From assembly GCA_009920585.1 (NCBI GenBank), contig RFZT01000180.1, positions 1 through 5,010 on the forward strand: a stretch of DNA of 5,010 nt. The letters are read 5' to 3'. The translations under genes and the position numbers were made by a program. The stretch is from a bacterium (GTDB lineage Bacteria > Verrucomicrobiota > Verrucomicrobiia > Chthoniobacterales > Terrimicrobiaceae). Shown in pieces: positions 4,571 through 5,010 of this stretch. The notes beneath the pieces are model-generated. The model was not told the origin of the DNA and made no database searches. It was given only the letters and a program-made list of their open reading frames with translations. Position 1 is the stretch's first letter; each line of letters starts with the position of its first letter.

Positions 4571-5010
4571 TCTCAACCTCAATAACCAACAGATCCTTCC
4601 CAGGAACAGCAAATTGATCTACCACTTTTAGATTTCCAATGCGGGTAATTTCACCCACGCCACTGGAATTAGTTAATAATCGAATGCTTTGCGAAGTACT
4701 TATGCCTTTCTCTAATTCCGCAATGACATTTTCAACAACGGGCATTTCCACGCGAGGTGACAGATATTGAAGATTCCCACATGGAGATACTCCGCATCGA
4801 GAATCAATCAGCATTTTTACTTGCTTGTTTTGCCGCCAAAGATAGTCCGCAATAAAGGCCGTTTCGGAACTACTTCTGGCCTGCTTGATAACGCCGCAAC
4901 GAATGGAAGAACTAAGAATTCCCAGCTTGGAGTGAAACACCAAGATAGATTGAACAAAAGATCCGGCCATTATTAAGGCCAAAAAAGGAGCAAAGCCTCG
5001 CGTCAAGTCC
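4563..5010 (-). CDS. Unrecognised protein, 5' end outside window, one hydrophobic helix
   Basis: The frame is open to the right edge and ends at TAA 4565-4563. The nearest candidate start inside the window is TTG at 5006, but with no Shine-Dalgarno the true start is probably beyond the edge. I do not recognise the family. Near the visible N-terminus, RGFAPFLALIMAGSFVQSIL forms one hydrophobic helix after a basic residue, followed by a region with basic and polar residues. This is the layout of a small membrane-anchored or pilin-like protein, though there is no proven prepilin cleavage site. Later it shows three cysteines (IRCG and SRCGVSPCG) and a helical stretch, VVENVIAELEKG, before a strand-rich end. 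That about 148 codons stay open and read like a normal mixed protein supports a real gene. Its link to ATPase 2 is unclear; 157 bases separate them. Confidence 0.6.
   Translation of the reverse strand, partial: DLTRGFAPFLALIMAGSFVQSILVFHSKLGILSSSIRCGVIKQARSSSETAFIADYLWRQNKQVKMLIDSRCGVSPCGNLQYLSPRVEMPVVENVIAELEKGISTSQSIRLLTNSSGVGEITRIGNLKVVDQFAVPGKDLLVIEVETR

Overview
The window is bacterial DNA. Every gene I can support lies on the minus strand, and TGA works as an ordinary stop in several of them. The content is accessory: two stand-alone AAA ATPases of the AAA_14/DUF4143 type bracket two type II toxin-antitoxin (TA) pairs, and repeat-rich spacers separate the modules. Taxonomy cannot be fixed from this. 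The style (many TA pairs, DUF4143 ATPases, starts without Shine-Dalgarno sequences, REP-like and heptamer repeats) would suit a PVC-group or similar free-living bacterium, but that is a weak guess.

Layout in the direction of transcription (right to left): (1) the 3' part of an unrecognised gene with one hydrophobic helix, open at the right edge (5010-4563), ending in a 9-nt tandem repeat. (2) A promoter with a 17-bp spacer and an inverted repeat, then ATPase 2 (4404-3250), which keeps a PD-(D/E)XK-like C-terminus. (3) A spacer with 7-nt degenerate repeats. (4) A two-gene TA operon: an addiction-module antitoxin (3102-2866) whose stop overlaps the GTG start of a RelE/ParE toxin (2869-2576). 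(5) A spacer with related heptamers. (6) A VapBC operon: intact vapB (2347-2135) overlapping vapC (2138-1755), which has a TGA stop at codon 9 and looks inactivated. (7) A 377-base gene-poor stretch with a perfect 11-bp inverted repeat, a REP-like GTAG-plus-hairpin element and a 17-bp palindrome. (8) ATPase 1 (1377-16), clearly GC-richer than the rest.

The TA pairs follow the usual design: antitoxin first, stop and start overlapping, so that translation is coupled. The two ATPases come from different branches of the DUF4143 group, and their role is not established. The most useful observations are the nonsense-inactivated vapC beside an intact vapB, the REP-like element, the heptamer repeats shared by two spacers, and -10 boxes placed so that several first genes may be transcribed as leaderless mRNAs. 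I see no proof of a new multi-gene system. The ATPase plus TA arrangement is the best candidate for a comparative search.
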